DNA from: DATAEY01 sp038199035
GTDB lineage: Bacteria; Actinomycetota; Thermoleophilia; Solirubrobacterales; Solirubrobacteraceae
Direction: 5' to 3'
NCBI GenBank assembly: GCA_038199035.1
Contig: JBBPZM010000047.1
Span: forward strand, 1 to 64,000
Length of the DNA: 64,000 nucleotides
This document shows positions 43,889 through 54,371 of this stretch, one piece after another; positions within the stretch are counted from its first letter, which is position 1; every line of letters starts with the position of its first letter. The notes below the pieces were generated by a model. The model did no database searches and was not told the DNA's origin. It worked only from the letters and a program-made list of their open reading frames with translations. A program made the position numbers and the translations under genes.

Positions 43889-43942
43889 GCGCCCCACGCT
43901 TTCCCGCGATTTGCGATTTGGACCTCCATCAGCGCCCCACGC
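43889..43942 (+). repeat. Direct repeat GCGCCCCACGC upstream of dnaA
   Basis: Two identical 11-mers at 43889-43899 and 43932-43942 are 43 bp apart, about four helical turns. They bracket the doubled GCGATTT and lie just upstream of the TATATT element. Confidence 0.55.
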
Positions 43943-43948
43943 CGGCGC

Positions 43949-43954
43949 TATATT
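43949..43954 (+). promoter_or_regulatory. -10 element TATATT candidate for dnaA
   Basis: TATATT is one of very few AT-rich hexamers in this area and lies about 90 bp before the dnaA start. The -35 is not recognisable. Confidence 0.4.
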
Positions 43955-44044
43955 CGCCGCGCGGACCGGCCAGCCCATGATCGGCCGAGTCAGCGCCTCC
44001 TCAGCTCGACCTCGAAACCCCTGCCCCCGGGAGGTGGGTGGCCC

Positions 44045-45406
44045 CTGTCCCAAACGCTGATCTCGCCGACCGACGTCGGGCGCACCTGGGACCTCATTCG
44101 CCGAGAGCTGCGCCAGGCGGTGCCGGCAGCGGCGTTCGAGCTCTGGCTGGACGAGCTCGAGGCCCACGAGGCCACCGCCGCACGGCTCGTGCTCGGCGCG
44201 CCCGACCAGTCCGCGCGGTGGGTCGCGGACCGCTTCGGCCGAGTACTCCAGGCGTGTGCGGCCGCGGTGCTGGGAACGCAGGTCGAGGTCGACGTCCTGG
44301 CCCGCTCACAGCTGGCCGCTTCGAGCAAGTCCCCGCCTGACGCCGCCCCCGAAGACGCACGCGCCTGTCCGCTCAATCCAGAGCACACCTTCGAGCGCTT
44401 CGTGATCGGCGAGGGCAACCGCCTCGCTCACGCCGCGGCCCTGACCGTCGCCGAGCTTCCCGGGCAGGCCTACAACCCGCTGTTCATGTGCGGGCCGCCG
44501 GGAGTCGGCAAGACCCACCTGCTGCACTCCATCGCCGCCTACGTGACCCGGTTCGGGGAGGGAAGCGTTCTCTGCCTAACCGCCGACGAGTTCACCACCG
44601 GTTTCGTGCGTGCGCTGAGGCGCGGCGCGATCGACTCCTTCAAGGCGGCCTACCGCAGCGCGGATGTGCTCCTGGTCGACGACGTCCAGTTCCTCCAGGA
44701 CAAGACCCGCACCGAAGAGGAGCTGTTCCACACGTTCAACGCCCTCTACGAGGGCGGCAGCCAGCTCGTCTTCACCTCGGACCGACCGCCGCGCGACATC
44801 AACGCCCTGGAGGACCGCCTGCGCGAGCGCTTCGAGTCGGGCCTCGTCGCCGAGGTGCAGGCGCCGGACTTCGACACGCGGCTGACGATCCTGCGTCGCT
44901 GGACCCGCCACGAGGGCGCAAGTGCCATGGACGTCGGGTTGCTGGAACTGCTGGCCGAGCGGGTGACCGGGAACGTGCGCGCCCTGCGCGGCGCTCTGAC
45001 ACGGGTCATTGCGCAGGCATCGCTGCGAGGCGATCTCCCTGCCGTGGAGGTGGTGGAGGAGATGCTGTCTGACGCTCGTACCGCGGGCCAGCGGCCCACT
45101 CCAACCATCGCCGAGGTCCAGCAGGCGACCTGCCGCGCGTGCGCCATCACTCCCGAGGAGCTCCTGTCCTCCAGCCGCGCCGCACGGCTCGCGGGCCCCC
45201 GGCAGCTCGCCATGTACCTGTCACGTCGCCATACGGGGGCGACCCTGCCAGCGATTGCCCGGGAGTTCGGAGGTCGCGACCACACGACCATCCTCTACGC
45301 CTGCCGCCAGGCAGAGTCCCGCCTCGAGCGCGAGCCGGCTGTGAGGAAGCTCGCCCGCCGGATCGAGGCGGAGCTCGAAAGGGGAACTGGTGACCGGAGC
45401 GACTGA
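44045..45406 (+). CDS. dnaA: Chromosomal replication initiator DnaA
   Basis: The 453-residue initiator has domain I (TWDLIRRELRQAVPAAAFELWL), a linker, the AAA+ domain starting HTFERFVIGEGNRLAHAAAL with Walker A GPPGVGKTH (about 150-158) and Walker B LLVDDVQFL, and the C-terminal DNA-binding signature GGRDHTTILYACRQ (about 409-422). No ATG, GTG or TTG gives a sensible N-terminus. CTG 44045 does, with GGAGGTG 8 nt upstream. The next in-frame upstream ATG (43805) would add 80 Arg-rich residues spanning the promoter. Confidence 0.93.
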   Translation: MSQTLISPTDVGRTWDLIRRELRQAVPAAAFELWLDELEAHEATAARLVLGAPDQSARWVADRFGRVLQACAAAVLGTQVEVDVLARSQLAASSKSPPDAAPEDARACPLNPEHTFERFVIGEGNRLAHAAALTVAELPGQAYNPLFMCGPPGVGKTHLLHSIAAYVTRFGEGSVLCLTADEFTTGFVRALRRGAIDSFKAAYRSADVLLVDDVQFLQDKTRTEEELFHTFNALYEGGSQLVFTSDRPPRDINALEDRLRERFESGLVAEVQAPDFDTRLTILRRWTRHEGASAMDVGLLELLAERVTGNVRALRGALTRVIAQASLRGDLPAVEVVEEMLSDARTAGQRPTPTIAEVQQATCRACAITPEELLSSSRAARLAGPRQLAMYLSRRHTGATLPAIAREFGGRDHTTILYACRQAESRLEREPAVRKLARRIEAELERGTGDRSD

Positions 45407-45547
45407 CACACTCCTCACAGCCGATGCACAGCGTTGCCGTGCCCGATCCCTCGCTTCCAGGCCGCGTCCGACGACTTCCCCACATCTCCACACCATGACC
45501 ATGACCTCGTTCTCTGACCGGCTCATTCCGGAGATGGAGATCGAGGC
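45407..45547 (+). other. dnaA-dnaN spacer, candidate origin of replication
   Basis: This 141-bp gap has two overlapping DnaA-box-like 9-mers, TTCCCCACA (45476-45484) and ATCTCCACA (45484-45492), each two mismatches from TTATCCACA. It is not strongly AT-rich. Position and gene order support an origin here or in the rpmH-dnaA gap, but the boxes are weak. Confidence 0.4.
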
Positions 45548-46657
45548 GTGAAGCTGTCGCTTGAACGCGAGGCGCTGCTGGCTCAGCTCCAGTCCGTGGT
45601 TCGCGTCGCCTCGACCCATAGCGCGGTGCAGGCGCTCTCCGGCGTCCAGCTTCAGGCTGGCGATGGAGGCATCGAGCTGCGCGCCACCGACCTGGAGGTC
45701 GGCCTGCGGGTGCCGGTCGAGGGTGAGGTAGACCGCCCCGGCGAGGTGGTCCTGCCGGCGCGGCTGATGCTCGAGGTCGTGCGATCGCTCTCGCCCGGTC
45801 GTCTCGGCCTCCAGCTGCGGTCGGCCGAGCAGGACGTCGAGGTGAGCGCGGGCAGCGCCACCTTTCACCTCCGCACCCTGCGTGCTGAGGACTTCCCACC
45901 ACTGCCCGATCCGGCTGGCGACGTCGTCGTGTCGGTTCCGGCCGAGGCGTTCGTCCAGACCGTGCAGACGGTGGCGCGCGCCGCCTCGCGCGACGAGACG
46001 CGCCCGGTCCTCACGGGCATCCTCGTCTCGGCCTCTGGGCAGGAGCTCCAGATGGTCGCGACCGACTCTTACCGGCTGAGCGTCAAGCGCACCCAGCTCG
46101 ACGAGCCCCTGGACGGGGCGTTCGAGGCCAACGTCCCGGCCCGGGCGCTCCAGGAGCTGGCCCGACTCGCCCAGCAGGCCGCGACGGATCGGCTCACCGT
46201 CGGCGTGGGGGCCAACCAAGTCGTCTTCCAGGTCGGCGGAGCCACCCTCTCCTCGCGGCTCATCGAGGGCCAGTTCCCCAACCACGCGCAACTGCTCCCA
46301 GACGCCTTTGAGCACGAGCTGCGGATGGCCGGGGACGAGCTGAGCGAGGTCGTGCGACGGGTCAGCCTGCTCGCCCAGAAAAACGCCCCGCTCCGGCTGG
46401 CCTTCTCCCCCGGCGAGATGACGATCTCCGCCCAGACCCCGGACGTCGGCGAGGCGCGGGAGGCCATCCCCGCTCCCTTCAAGGGCGATCCGCTGGAGAT
46501 CGGCTTCAATCCCGACTTCCTGCGCGACGGCCTCGAGAGCGTCGGCTCGAGCGAGGTGGTGCTGAAGCTGATCAGCCCGCTGCGACCGGGGCTGATCGAG
46601 TCGGGTGATGCGAGCGGCTTCCTCTACCTGATCATGCCGATCCGCCTCAACGTCTGA
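45548..46657 (+). CDS. dnaN: DNA polymerase III beta subunit (sliding clamp)
   Basis: The clamp encircles DNA and tethers polymerase. The 369-residue protein has three similar domains with KLSLEREALLAQLQSVVR at the start, RDETRPVLTGILV and ATDSYRLSVKRTQL in the middle domain, and the C-terminal FLYLIMPIRL, which forms the partner-binding pocket edge (usual MPxRL). GTG 45548 fits the family start. recF follows by 11 bp. Confidence 0.97.
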   Translation: MKLSLEREALLAQLQSVVRVASTHSAVQALSGVQLQAGDGGIELRATDLEVGLRVPVEGEVDRPGEVVLPARLMLEVVRSLSPGRLGLQLRSAEQDVEVSAGSATFHLRTLRAEDFPPLPDPAGDVVVSVPAEAFVQTVQTVARAASRDETRPVLTGILVSASGQELQMVATDSYRLSVKRTQLDEPLDGAFEANVPARALQELARLAQQAATDRLTVGVGANQVVFQVGGATLSSRLIEGQFPNHAQLLPDAFEHELRMAGDELSEVVRRVSLLAQKNAPLRLAFSPGEMTISAQTPDVGEAREAIPAPFKGDPLEIGFNPDFLRDGLESVGSSEVVLKLISPLRPGLIESGDASGFLYLIMPIRLNV

Positions 46658-46668
46658 GCGGGCCAGCC

Positions 46669-47784
46669 GTGCGAGTCACGGCCCTGAGCCTGCGCGATTT
46701 TCGCTCCTACGCCGTCGCGGAGCTGCGTCTCGGGCCGGGCATCACCGTGGTCCACGGCCGCAACGGAGCCGGCAAGACGAACCTCCTCGAGGGCCTGTTC
46801 GTGGGATGCACCGGGCGGTCGTTTCGCACTAGCACAGACCGGGAGGCGATCCGCTTCGGGGCCCCGCTGGCGCGGGTGGAGCTGGCCGCCGAGGACGACG
46901 ACGGCCCGCACGCGATCTCCGTGGCCCTGGTCGCCGGCGGGCCGCGGCGGCTGCGGGCCGACGGTGCCGTCGTCGAGCGCCTGACCGACCTCCCCGCACG
47001 CCCGCTGGCCAGCGTGTTCGCTCCCGATCGGCTCGAGCTGCTCAAGGGCGGCCCCGCTCTGCGGCGCGCTCATCTCGACCAGGTCGTCGCCGCGCTGTGG
47101 CCCTCCCGCGCCGGCCGCCGCCGCGAGTACGCCCGCGCGCTCACGCAACGCAACGCGCTGCTCGCCCGAGTGCGGATGGGGACCGGCGCGCGCGAGGCGC
47201 TGCGCGCCTGGGATCGCCAGCTCGCCACCCACGGGGTCGCGTTGATGGCCGACCGCCGGGAGGCGGTGGAGGAGCTGGCACCACGGTTCGCCACCCTGGC
47301 CGATGACCTCGGCCTCGACGGCGCGGGGGAGCTCACGTACCGGCCCCGCTCCCGCGCGGCCGACGCCGCCGGTCTCGTGCAGGAGCTCGCCGAGCGCCTG
47401 GACGGCGACCTCGAGCGCGGCTTCAGCGGCCACGGCCCTCATCGCGACGACCTGTCGCTCTCGCGCGAGCGCCGTGAGCTGCGTACCTACGGGTCCCAGG
47501 GCGAGCAGCGCCTGGGACTGCTCGCCCTCCTGCTGGCCGAGCGGGCGGCGATCGGCGCGGCGCGCACGCGGGCGCCTCTCATGCTGCTCGACGACGCGAT
47601 GAGCGAGCTCGACGCCGATCGGCGGGCGCGGCTGGTCGATCTGCTGCGCGAGACCCCGGGCCAGAGCGTGATCGCCACCACCGACCTCGACCAGGTCCCC
47701 GGCGCGCGCGAGCCCGACGTGGCCAGGGTGGCGGTGGCCGGCGGAACGGTGCTCGAGGCGGCCTCGGCGCGGGCGGCGGCGTGA
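46669..47784 (+). CDS. recF: DNA replication and repair protein RecF
   Basis: RecF helps load RecA at gaps. The 371-residue SMC-like ATPase has VTALSLRDFRSYAVAEL, Walker A GRNGAGKTNLLEG (about 30-42), the signature TYGSQGEQRLGLLALLLAE and Walker B MLLDDAMSELD. GTG 46669 is 11 bp after dnaN. The stop overlaps the GTG of the DciA-like gene. Confidence 0.95.
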   Translation: MRVTALSLRDFRSYAVAELRLGPGITVVHGRNGAGKTNLLEGLFVGCTGRSFRTSTDREAIRFGAPLARVELAAEDDDGPHAISVALVAGGPRRLRADGAVVERLTDLPARPLASVFAPDRLELLKGGPALRRAHLDQVVAALWPSRAGRRREYARALTQRNALLARVRMGTGAREALRAWDRQLATHGVALMADRREAVEELAPRFATLADDLGLDGAGELTYRPRSRAADAAGLVQELAERLDGDLERGFSGHGPHRDDLSLSRERRELRTYGSQGEQRLGLLALLLAERAAIGAARTRAPLMLLDDAMSELDADRRARLVDLLRETPGQSVIATTDLDQVPGAREPDVARVAVAGGTVLEAASARAAA

Positions 47785-48080
47785 GGCGACTCGCCCCCCG
47801 GCCGCTGGCGTCCGCGCTCGAGGCCCTGACCGTCGAGCTCGCCCCCAGCACCCCGCTTGCGGCGATCCAGCGCTGCTGGACGGAGGCGGTGGGCGAGCCG
47901 ATCGCCCGCGAGGCGCGGCCCGTCTCCGAGAGGGGCGGCGTGGTCACGGTGGCCTGCCGCTCGGCCGTGTGGGCGCAGGAGCTCGACCTCATGTCGGCCG
48001 AGCTCGTCGACCGCCTCAACCAGTCGCTCGGAGCGCTCGTCGTGCGCCAGCTGCGCTGCACCGCGACGGGGCTGCGATGA
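47781..48080 (+). CDS. dciA: DciA-like (DUF721) helicase-operator protein
   Basis: DUF721 proteins of the DciA type assist DnaB loading in bacteria without DnaC/DnaI. The 99-residue product has the DUF721 KH-like core: IQRCWTEAVGEPIAREARPVSERGGVVTVACRSAVWAQELDLMSAELVDRLNQ. It is coupled to recF by GTGA, in the recF-dciA-gyrB order typical of actinobacteria. A second, AAA+-type loader lies next to dnaB in this window. Confidence 0.87.
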   Translation: MRRLAPRPLASALEALTVELAPSTPLAAIQRCWTEAVGEPIAREARPVSERGGVVTVACRSAVWAQELDLMSAELVDRLNQSLGALVVRQLRCTATGLR

Positions 48081-48174
48081 GCCTTCGAGGAGCCACCTCC
48101 GCCCAGCGTCGTTTTCCGCACTTTTGCAGGTATTTCCTTGCACTCGGCGCCCCGGAGGGCGGGGTTGGCTGTGC

Positions 48175-48180
48175 TATCGT
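48175..48180 (+). promoter_or_regulatory. Extended -10 (TGCTATCGT) upstream of gyrB
   Basis: TATCGT is preceded by TGC, an extended -10 arrangement, about 80 bp before the gyrB start. No clear -35. Confidence 0.4.
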
Positions 48181-48258
48181 TGGCGACCTCAGGACCGCTG
48201 CCCCGGCCCGCCGAATCGCAGAGGCGCTGCCGGGGTTTTGCACGTAGACGGAGGCAAA

Positions 48259-50721
<2,463 letters not shown>

Positions 50722-50764
50722 ACGTGACCGAGCGCGAGTGACGAGCTAGGCGAGGAGCGAGCGG

Positions 50765-53344
50765 ATGGCCAACGGGACCGAGACGCTGAGCGGCGGGAAC
50801 ATCGAGCCGCGGGGGCTCGAGGAGGAGATGCGCTCCTCCTACCTCGACTACGCGATGTCGGTGATCGTCGGGCGCGCGCTGCCCGACGCGCGCGACGGGC
50901 TCAAGCCGGTGCACCGGCGGGTGCTGTTCTCGATGAACGAGAACGGCCTCCAGCCCAACCGCCCCTACCGCAAGTGCGCGTTCATCGTCGGCGAGGTCAT
51001 GGGCAAGTACCACCCGCACGGCGACTCGGCGATCTACGACACGCTCGTGCGCCTGGCCCAGGACTTCTCGATGCGCTACCCGCTGGCCGACGGCCAGGGG
51101 AACTTCGGCTCGGTCGACGACGACCCGGCCGCCGCCATGAGATACACGGAGGCCCGGCTGTCACGGATCGCCACCGAGATGTTGCGCGATCTCGACATGG
51201 ACACCGTCGACTTCTCGCCCAACTACGACGGGTCCCAGCAGGAGCCGCAGGTCCTTCCCGCGCGCTTCCCCAACCTGCTCGTCAACGGCGGGTCGGGGAT
51301 CGCCGTGGGAATGGCGACCAACATCCCGCCGCACAACCTGCGCGAGACCATCGCCGCGACGATCGCCTTCATCGACGACCCGGCGATCGACGTCGAGGGC
51401 CTGATGAAGCACATGAAGGGCCCCGACTTCCCCACCGGCGGGGTGATCCTGGGGATGCAGGGGATCCGCGACGCCTTCGCCACCGGGCGAGGCCGGGTGC
51501 GGATCCAGGCCCGGGCCCACGTGGAGCCGCTCAAGCAGGGCAAGGAGGCCATCGTCGTCACCGAGCTGCCCTTCCAGGTCAAGAAGGGCGGCGACGGCGG
51601 ACTGATCCAGAAGATCGCCGAGCTGGTGCACGACAAGAAGATCTCCGAGATCTCCGACATTCGCGACGAGTCGGACAAGCGCGGCATGCGCCTCGTCATC
51701 GAGCTCAAGCGCGACGCCATCCCCAAGGTCGTGCTCAACAAGCTCTACAAGCACACGCCGCTTCAGAACACCTTCGGCGTGAACATGGTCGCCCTGGTCG
51801 ACGGCGTGCCGCGCACGCTGTCGCTGCGCGAGGCCATCGAGGCCTACGTGCGCCACCAGCGCGAGGTCGTCGTTCGGCGCACCAAGTACGAGCTGTCCGA
51901 GAAGGAGCGCCGCGCGCACATCCTCGAGGGGCTGCTGGTGGCGCTCGACAACCTCGACGAGGTGATTGCGCTGATCCGCGCCTCGGCCGACCCCGAGTCG
52001 GCCCGCAGCGGGCTGGTCGAGCGGTTCTCGCTCAGCCTCGTCCAGGCCGAGGCCATCCTCGCCATGACCCTCCGGCGCCTGACCGCGCTCGAGGCCGACC
52101 GGATCAAGCAGGAGCACGCCGACGTCGTCGAGCGCATCCGCGAGCTGCGCGAGATCCTCGGGGACGAAGCCCGTGTGATGGGCCTCATCACGGAGGAGCT
52201 GGGGGAGATCGCCGAGACCTACGGCGACGAGCGCCGCACGCAGATCACCCACGCCGAGGGCGAGATCGACATCGAGGACCTGATCGCCGACCAGCAGATG
52301 GTCATCACGATCACCAAGTCGGGCTACATCAAGTCGCTGCCCCTCTCCACCTATCGCATGCAGCGCCGCGGTGGCGTCGGGGTCACGGGGATGGACATGA
52401 AGGACGGCGACTACATCGAGCACCTCTTCGTGTGCTCGACCCACGACTACCTGCTGTTCTTCACCAACCGCGGCAAGGTCTACCGCTCCAAGGTCTACGA
52501 GCTGCCGGAGGCGTCGCGCACGGCCAAGGGCCGGGCGCTGCCCAACTTCCTGCCACTGCGCGAGGGCGAGCGCGTGCAGTCGGTGCTGGCCACGCGCGAC
52601 TTCTCCGAGGGGCGCTACCTGGTCTTCGCCACCCGCCAGGGCCAGCTCAAGAAGACCGAGTTCGCCGCCTACAACACGCCGATCAAGGCCGACGGGATCA
52701 TCGCGATCTCGATCCGCGACGACGACGAGCTCGTCGCCGTTCGGCGCACCGGGGGCGACGACGACATCATCATGGTCTCGCGCTCGGGGCAGGCCGCGCG
52801 CTTCCACGAGTCCCAGACGCGGCCGATGGGCCGCGACACCGCCGGCGTGCGTGGGATGAACGTCTCCCAGCGCGACAACGCACTGCTGGCCATGGACGTG
52901 GCGCGTGACGACCAGGAGCTGCTGGTCGTCACCAAGAACGGCTACGGCAAGCGCACGCCCATCTCCGAGTACCCGGTCAAGAACCGCGGCACGATGGGGG
53001 TCAAGACGATCGCCATGACCGACCGCAAGGGCGCGCTGGTGGGCGCGCTGGTCGTCCGCGAGCAGCAGGAGCTGGTGTTCATCTCGCAACAGGGCATGGT
53101 CCAGCGCACCGGCGTGCGCGGCATCTCGCGCTACGGGCGCTCCTCGCAGGGCGTGCGGCTGATGAACATCCGCGAGGACGACGTGGTCTCCGCCGTCGCC
53201 CTGGTCATGGAGACCGAGGCGGAGACGGGGGCGGCGGTCGCCGGCGAGCTGCCGGTGGGCGACGGCAACGGGCGCGTTCCGGCGGCTCCGCCGCTCGAGG
53301 GCGACGAGGGCTCGCCCAACGGCGACGCCGCCGACCCGGCCTGA
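50765..53344 (+). CDS. gyrA: DNA gyrase subunit A
   Basis: The 859-residue protein has the winged-helix/tower domain with the catalytic Tyr127 in AAAMRYTEARLS, the quinolone region HPHGDSAIYDTLVRLAQDF, and a C-terminal beta-pinwheel starting near residue 510 with the GyrA box QRRGGVG (about 533-539). The box has V where K is usual. The last 40 residues form an acidic Gly/Ala-rich tail. It follows gyrB by 43 bp. Confidence 0.96.
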   Translation: MANGTETLSGGNIEPRGLEEEMRSSYLDYAMSVIVGRALPDARDGLKPVHRRVLFSMNENGLQPNRPYRKCAFIVGEVMGKYHPHGDSAIYDTLVRLAQDFSMRYPLADGQGNFGSVDDDPAAAMRYTEARLSRIATEMLRDLDMDTVDFSPNYDGSQQEPQVLPARFPNLLVNGGSGIAVGMATNIPPHNLRETIAATIAFIDDPAIDVEGLMKHMKGPDFPTGGVILGMQGIRDAFATGRGRVRIQARAHVEPLKQGKEAIVVTELPFQVKKGGDGGLIQKIAELVHDKKISEISDIRDESDKRGMRLVIELKRDAIPKVVLNKLYKHTPLQNTFGVNMVALVDGVPRTLSLREAIEAYVRHQREVVVRRTKYELSEKERRAHILEGLLVALDNLDEVIALIRASADPESARSGLVERFSLSLVQAEAILAMTLRRLTALEADRIKQEHADVVERIRELREILGDEARVMGLITEELGEIAETYGDERRTQITHAEGEIDIEDLIADQQMVITITKSGYIKSLPLSTYRMQRRGGVGVTGMDMKDGDYIEHLFVCSTHDYLLFFTNRGKVYRSKVYELPEASRTAKGRALPNFLPLREGERVQSVLATRDFSEGRYLVFATRQGQLKKTEFAAYNTPIKADGIIAISIRDDDELVAVRRTGGDDDIIMVSRSGQAARFHESQTRPMGRDTAGVRGMNVSQRDNALLAMDVARDDQELLVVTKNGYGKRTPISEYPVKNRGTMGVKTIAMTDRKGALVGALVVREQQELVFISQQGMVQRTGVRGISRYGRSSQGVRLMNIREDDVVSAVALVMETEAETGAAVAGELPVGDGNGRVPAAPPLEGDEGSPNGDAADPA

Positions 53345-53467
53345 CCCCTCAAGGAGACGCTACGCCGGTCCTCTGGCTGGGCGCCGCTCGACCGTGCGCG
53401 GATGCGCAGCGGGGGCTGTCGGCCGTCGGCGACGCCCTGGCGGTCTGCTTAGATATTCGGACCAGGG

Positions 53468-53481
53468 AAAGGAGGTGGTCC
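53468..53481 (+). promoter_or_regulatory. Extended Shine-Dalgarno AAAGGAGGTGGTCC
   Basis: This 14-mer can pair along its full length with the usual 16S rRNA 3' end (GGATCACCTCCTTT), with one G-U pair. It lies 4 nt before TTG 53486. Confidence 0.6.
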
Positions 53482-53485
53482 TAAC

Positions 53486-53530
53486 TTGAGTGACAGTTCT
53501 TACGGGACCCTGGAGGTGACCGGCCGCTAG
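53486..53530 (+). CDS. Candidate 14-residue ORF after gyrA
   Basis: TTG 53486 opens a 14-codon frame reading (M)SDSSYGTLEVTGR to TAG 53530. The product is polar with no membrane helix. The Shine-Dalgarno upstream is the strongest in the window. A hairpin follows about 15 bp after the stop. It could be a leader peptide, a ribosome-capturing element or a true micro-protein. I do not know a described family. Confidence 0.4.
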   Translation: MSDSSYGTLEVTGR

Positions 53531-53650
53531 GTCGGATGGCTGGATCCGCTTGGCGAATCCAACCCGGGACACCGCCTGCGAGACCGCCGGAGCTGGTCCC
53601 CCCGGCAGCAGCACGAGGCGACGCGGGCCGCAGTCCAGTCAGAGTCGAAG

Positions 53651-53677
53651 CGAGGGGCGCCCACCGGGCGCCCCTCG
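53651..53677. terminator. 12-bp perfect hairpin, probable bidirectional terminator
   Basis: CGAGGGGCGCCC, loop ACC, GGGCGCCCCTCG form a perfect 12-bp stem between the plus-strand gyrA/short-ORF unit and the minus-strand HNH gene. No T-run follows on either side, so it would act as a hairpin-only terminator or as an RNA 3'-end protector. Confidence 0.6.
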
Positions 53678-53682
53678 TGCGC

Positions 53683-54282
53683 TCAGGCCGCCTCGGGCAA
53701 GTACGCGCGCCACGCGGCCGGGATCGTGGGCGTGGCGACGTGGATGAAGATCTGGGGGTTGGGGCTCCGCGGCTCGGACATGAGCTTCATGCCGGCGTGG
53801 CGCAGCAGCGAGTCGCCCTTGCGCCGGTTGCACGGGGCACAGGAGGTGACGATGTTCTCCCACGCCGACGAGCCTCCCTTGGAGCGGGGGACGATGTGGT
53901 CGACGGTCAGGTTCCCGCGCGAGCCGCAGTACTGGCACGTCCAGCGGTCGCGGGCGAACACCGCGCGCCGGGTGATCTTGCGCCGGTGGGTGTCGCGCGG
54001 GATCCGGATGTAGCTGACCAGCCGGATCACCATGGGGCGCGGCAGGGTCAGGTTCTCCGCGTGCAGCTCCCACTCGGCGTGCTCGACCATCTCCGCCTTG
54101 GCCTTGAGGAGCAGGACGGCGGCCCGCCGCACCGTGCAGACGTTGATCGGCTCGTAGGTGGCGTTGAGGACGAGCACCCTGCCGCTTGCCGTCCGCCCCC
54201 CGGCGGCCGACTCAGACCCACGCCGCCGGTGCTCGGGAAGCGGCGAGGGCCGGGATGGGGCTGGTGGTACTGCCACGGCCAT
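53683..54282 (-). CDS. HNH endonuclease family protein
   Basis: The 199-residue protein has a conserved N-terminal part (VLVLNATYEPINVCTVRRAAVLLLKAKAEM) and an HNH domain with FARDRWTCQYCG, LTVDHIVPRSKGG (catalytic His), WENIVTSCAPCNRRKGD. The two CxxC pairs bind zinc. This long form is a housekeeping-type actinobacterial protein of unknown role rather than a restriction enzyme. TACACT lies 12 nt before the ATG. Confidence 0.87.
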   Translation of the reverse strand: MAVAVPPAPSRPSPLPEHRRRGSESAAGGRTASGRVLVLNATYEPINVCTVRRAAVLLLKAKAEMVEHAEWELHAENLTLPRPMVIRLVSYIRIPRDTHRRKITRRAVFARDRWTCQYCGSRGNLTVDHIVPRSKGGSSAWENIVTSCAPCNRRKGDSLLRHAGMKLMSEPRSPNPQIFIHVATPTIPAAWRAYLPEAA

Positions 54283-54357
54283 CTCTGCGCCGGCAGTGTA
54301 GCGGGAGCCCTGCGCGCTCCCGGCGGGTGCGCGGCCCCTCGGCGGCCGCCCGTGGCA

Positions 54358-54363
54358 TAGATT
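54358..54363 (+). promoter_or_regulatory. -10 element TAGATT of the RNase D gene, leaderless spacing
   Basis: TAGATT is followed by 8 nt and GTG 54372. Confidence 0.45.
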
Positions 54364-54371
54364 CGCCAGCC

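Larger units (their letters stand above)
43741..44044. other. rpmH-dnaA divergent intergenic region
   Basis: The 304-bp gap holds a TATACT -10 for rpmH on the minus strand, a TATATT -10 candidate for dnaA (43949-43954), two copies of GCGCCCCACGC (43889-43899 and 43932-43942) flanking a doubled GCGATTT, and a GGAGGTG Shine-Dalgarno at 44030-44036. No clear TTATCCACA-type DnaA box is visible here. Confidence 0.7.
53345..53682. other. gyrA-HNH spacer with short ORF and hairpins
   Basis: The 338-bp gap contains an AT-rich TTAGATATT (53449-53457), a 14-codon ORF with a very strong Shine-Dalgarno, a small hairpin (GGATCCGCTTGGCGAATCC, 53545-53563) and a 12-bp perfect hairpin (53651-53677). No protein family is recognised. 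Confidence 0.6.

Noticed and set aside
51161..53089. Long minus-strand open frame opposite gyrA
   Set aside because: Antisense shadow of gyrA with the same repetitive composition.
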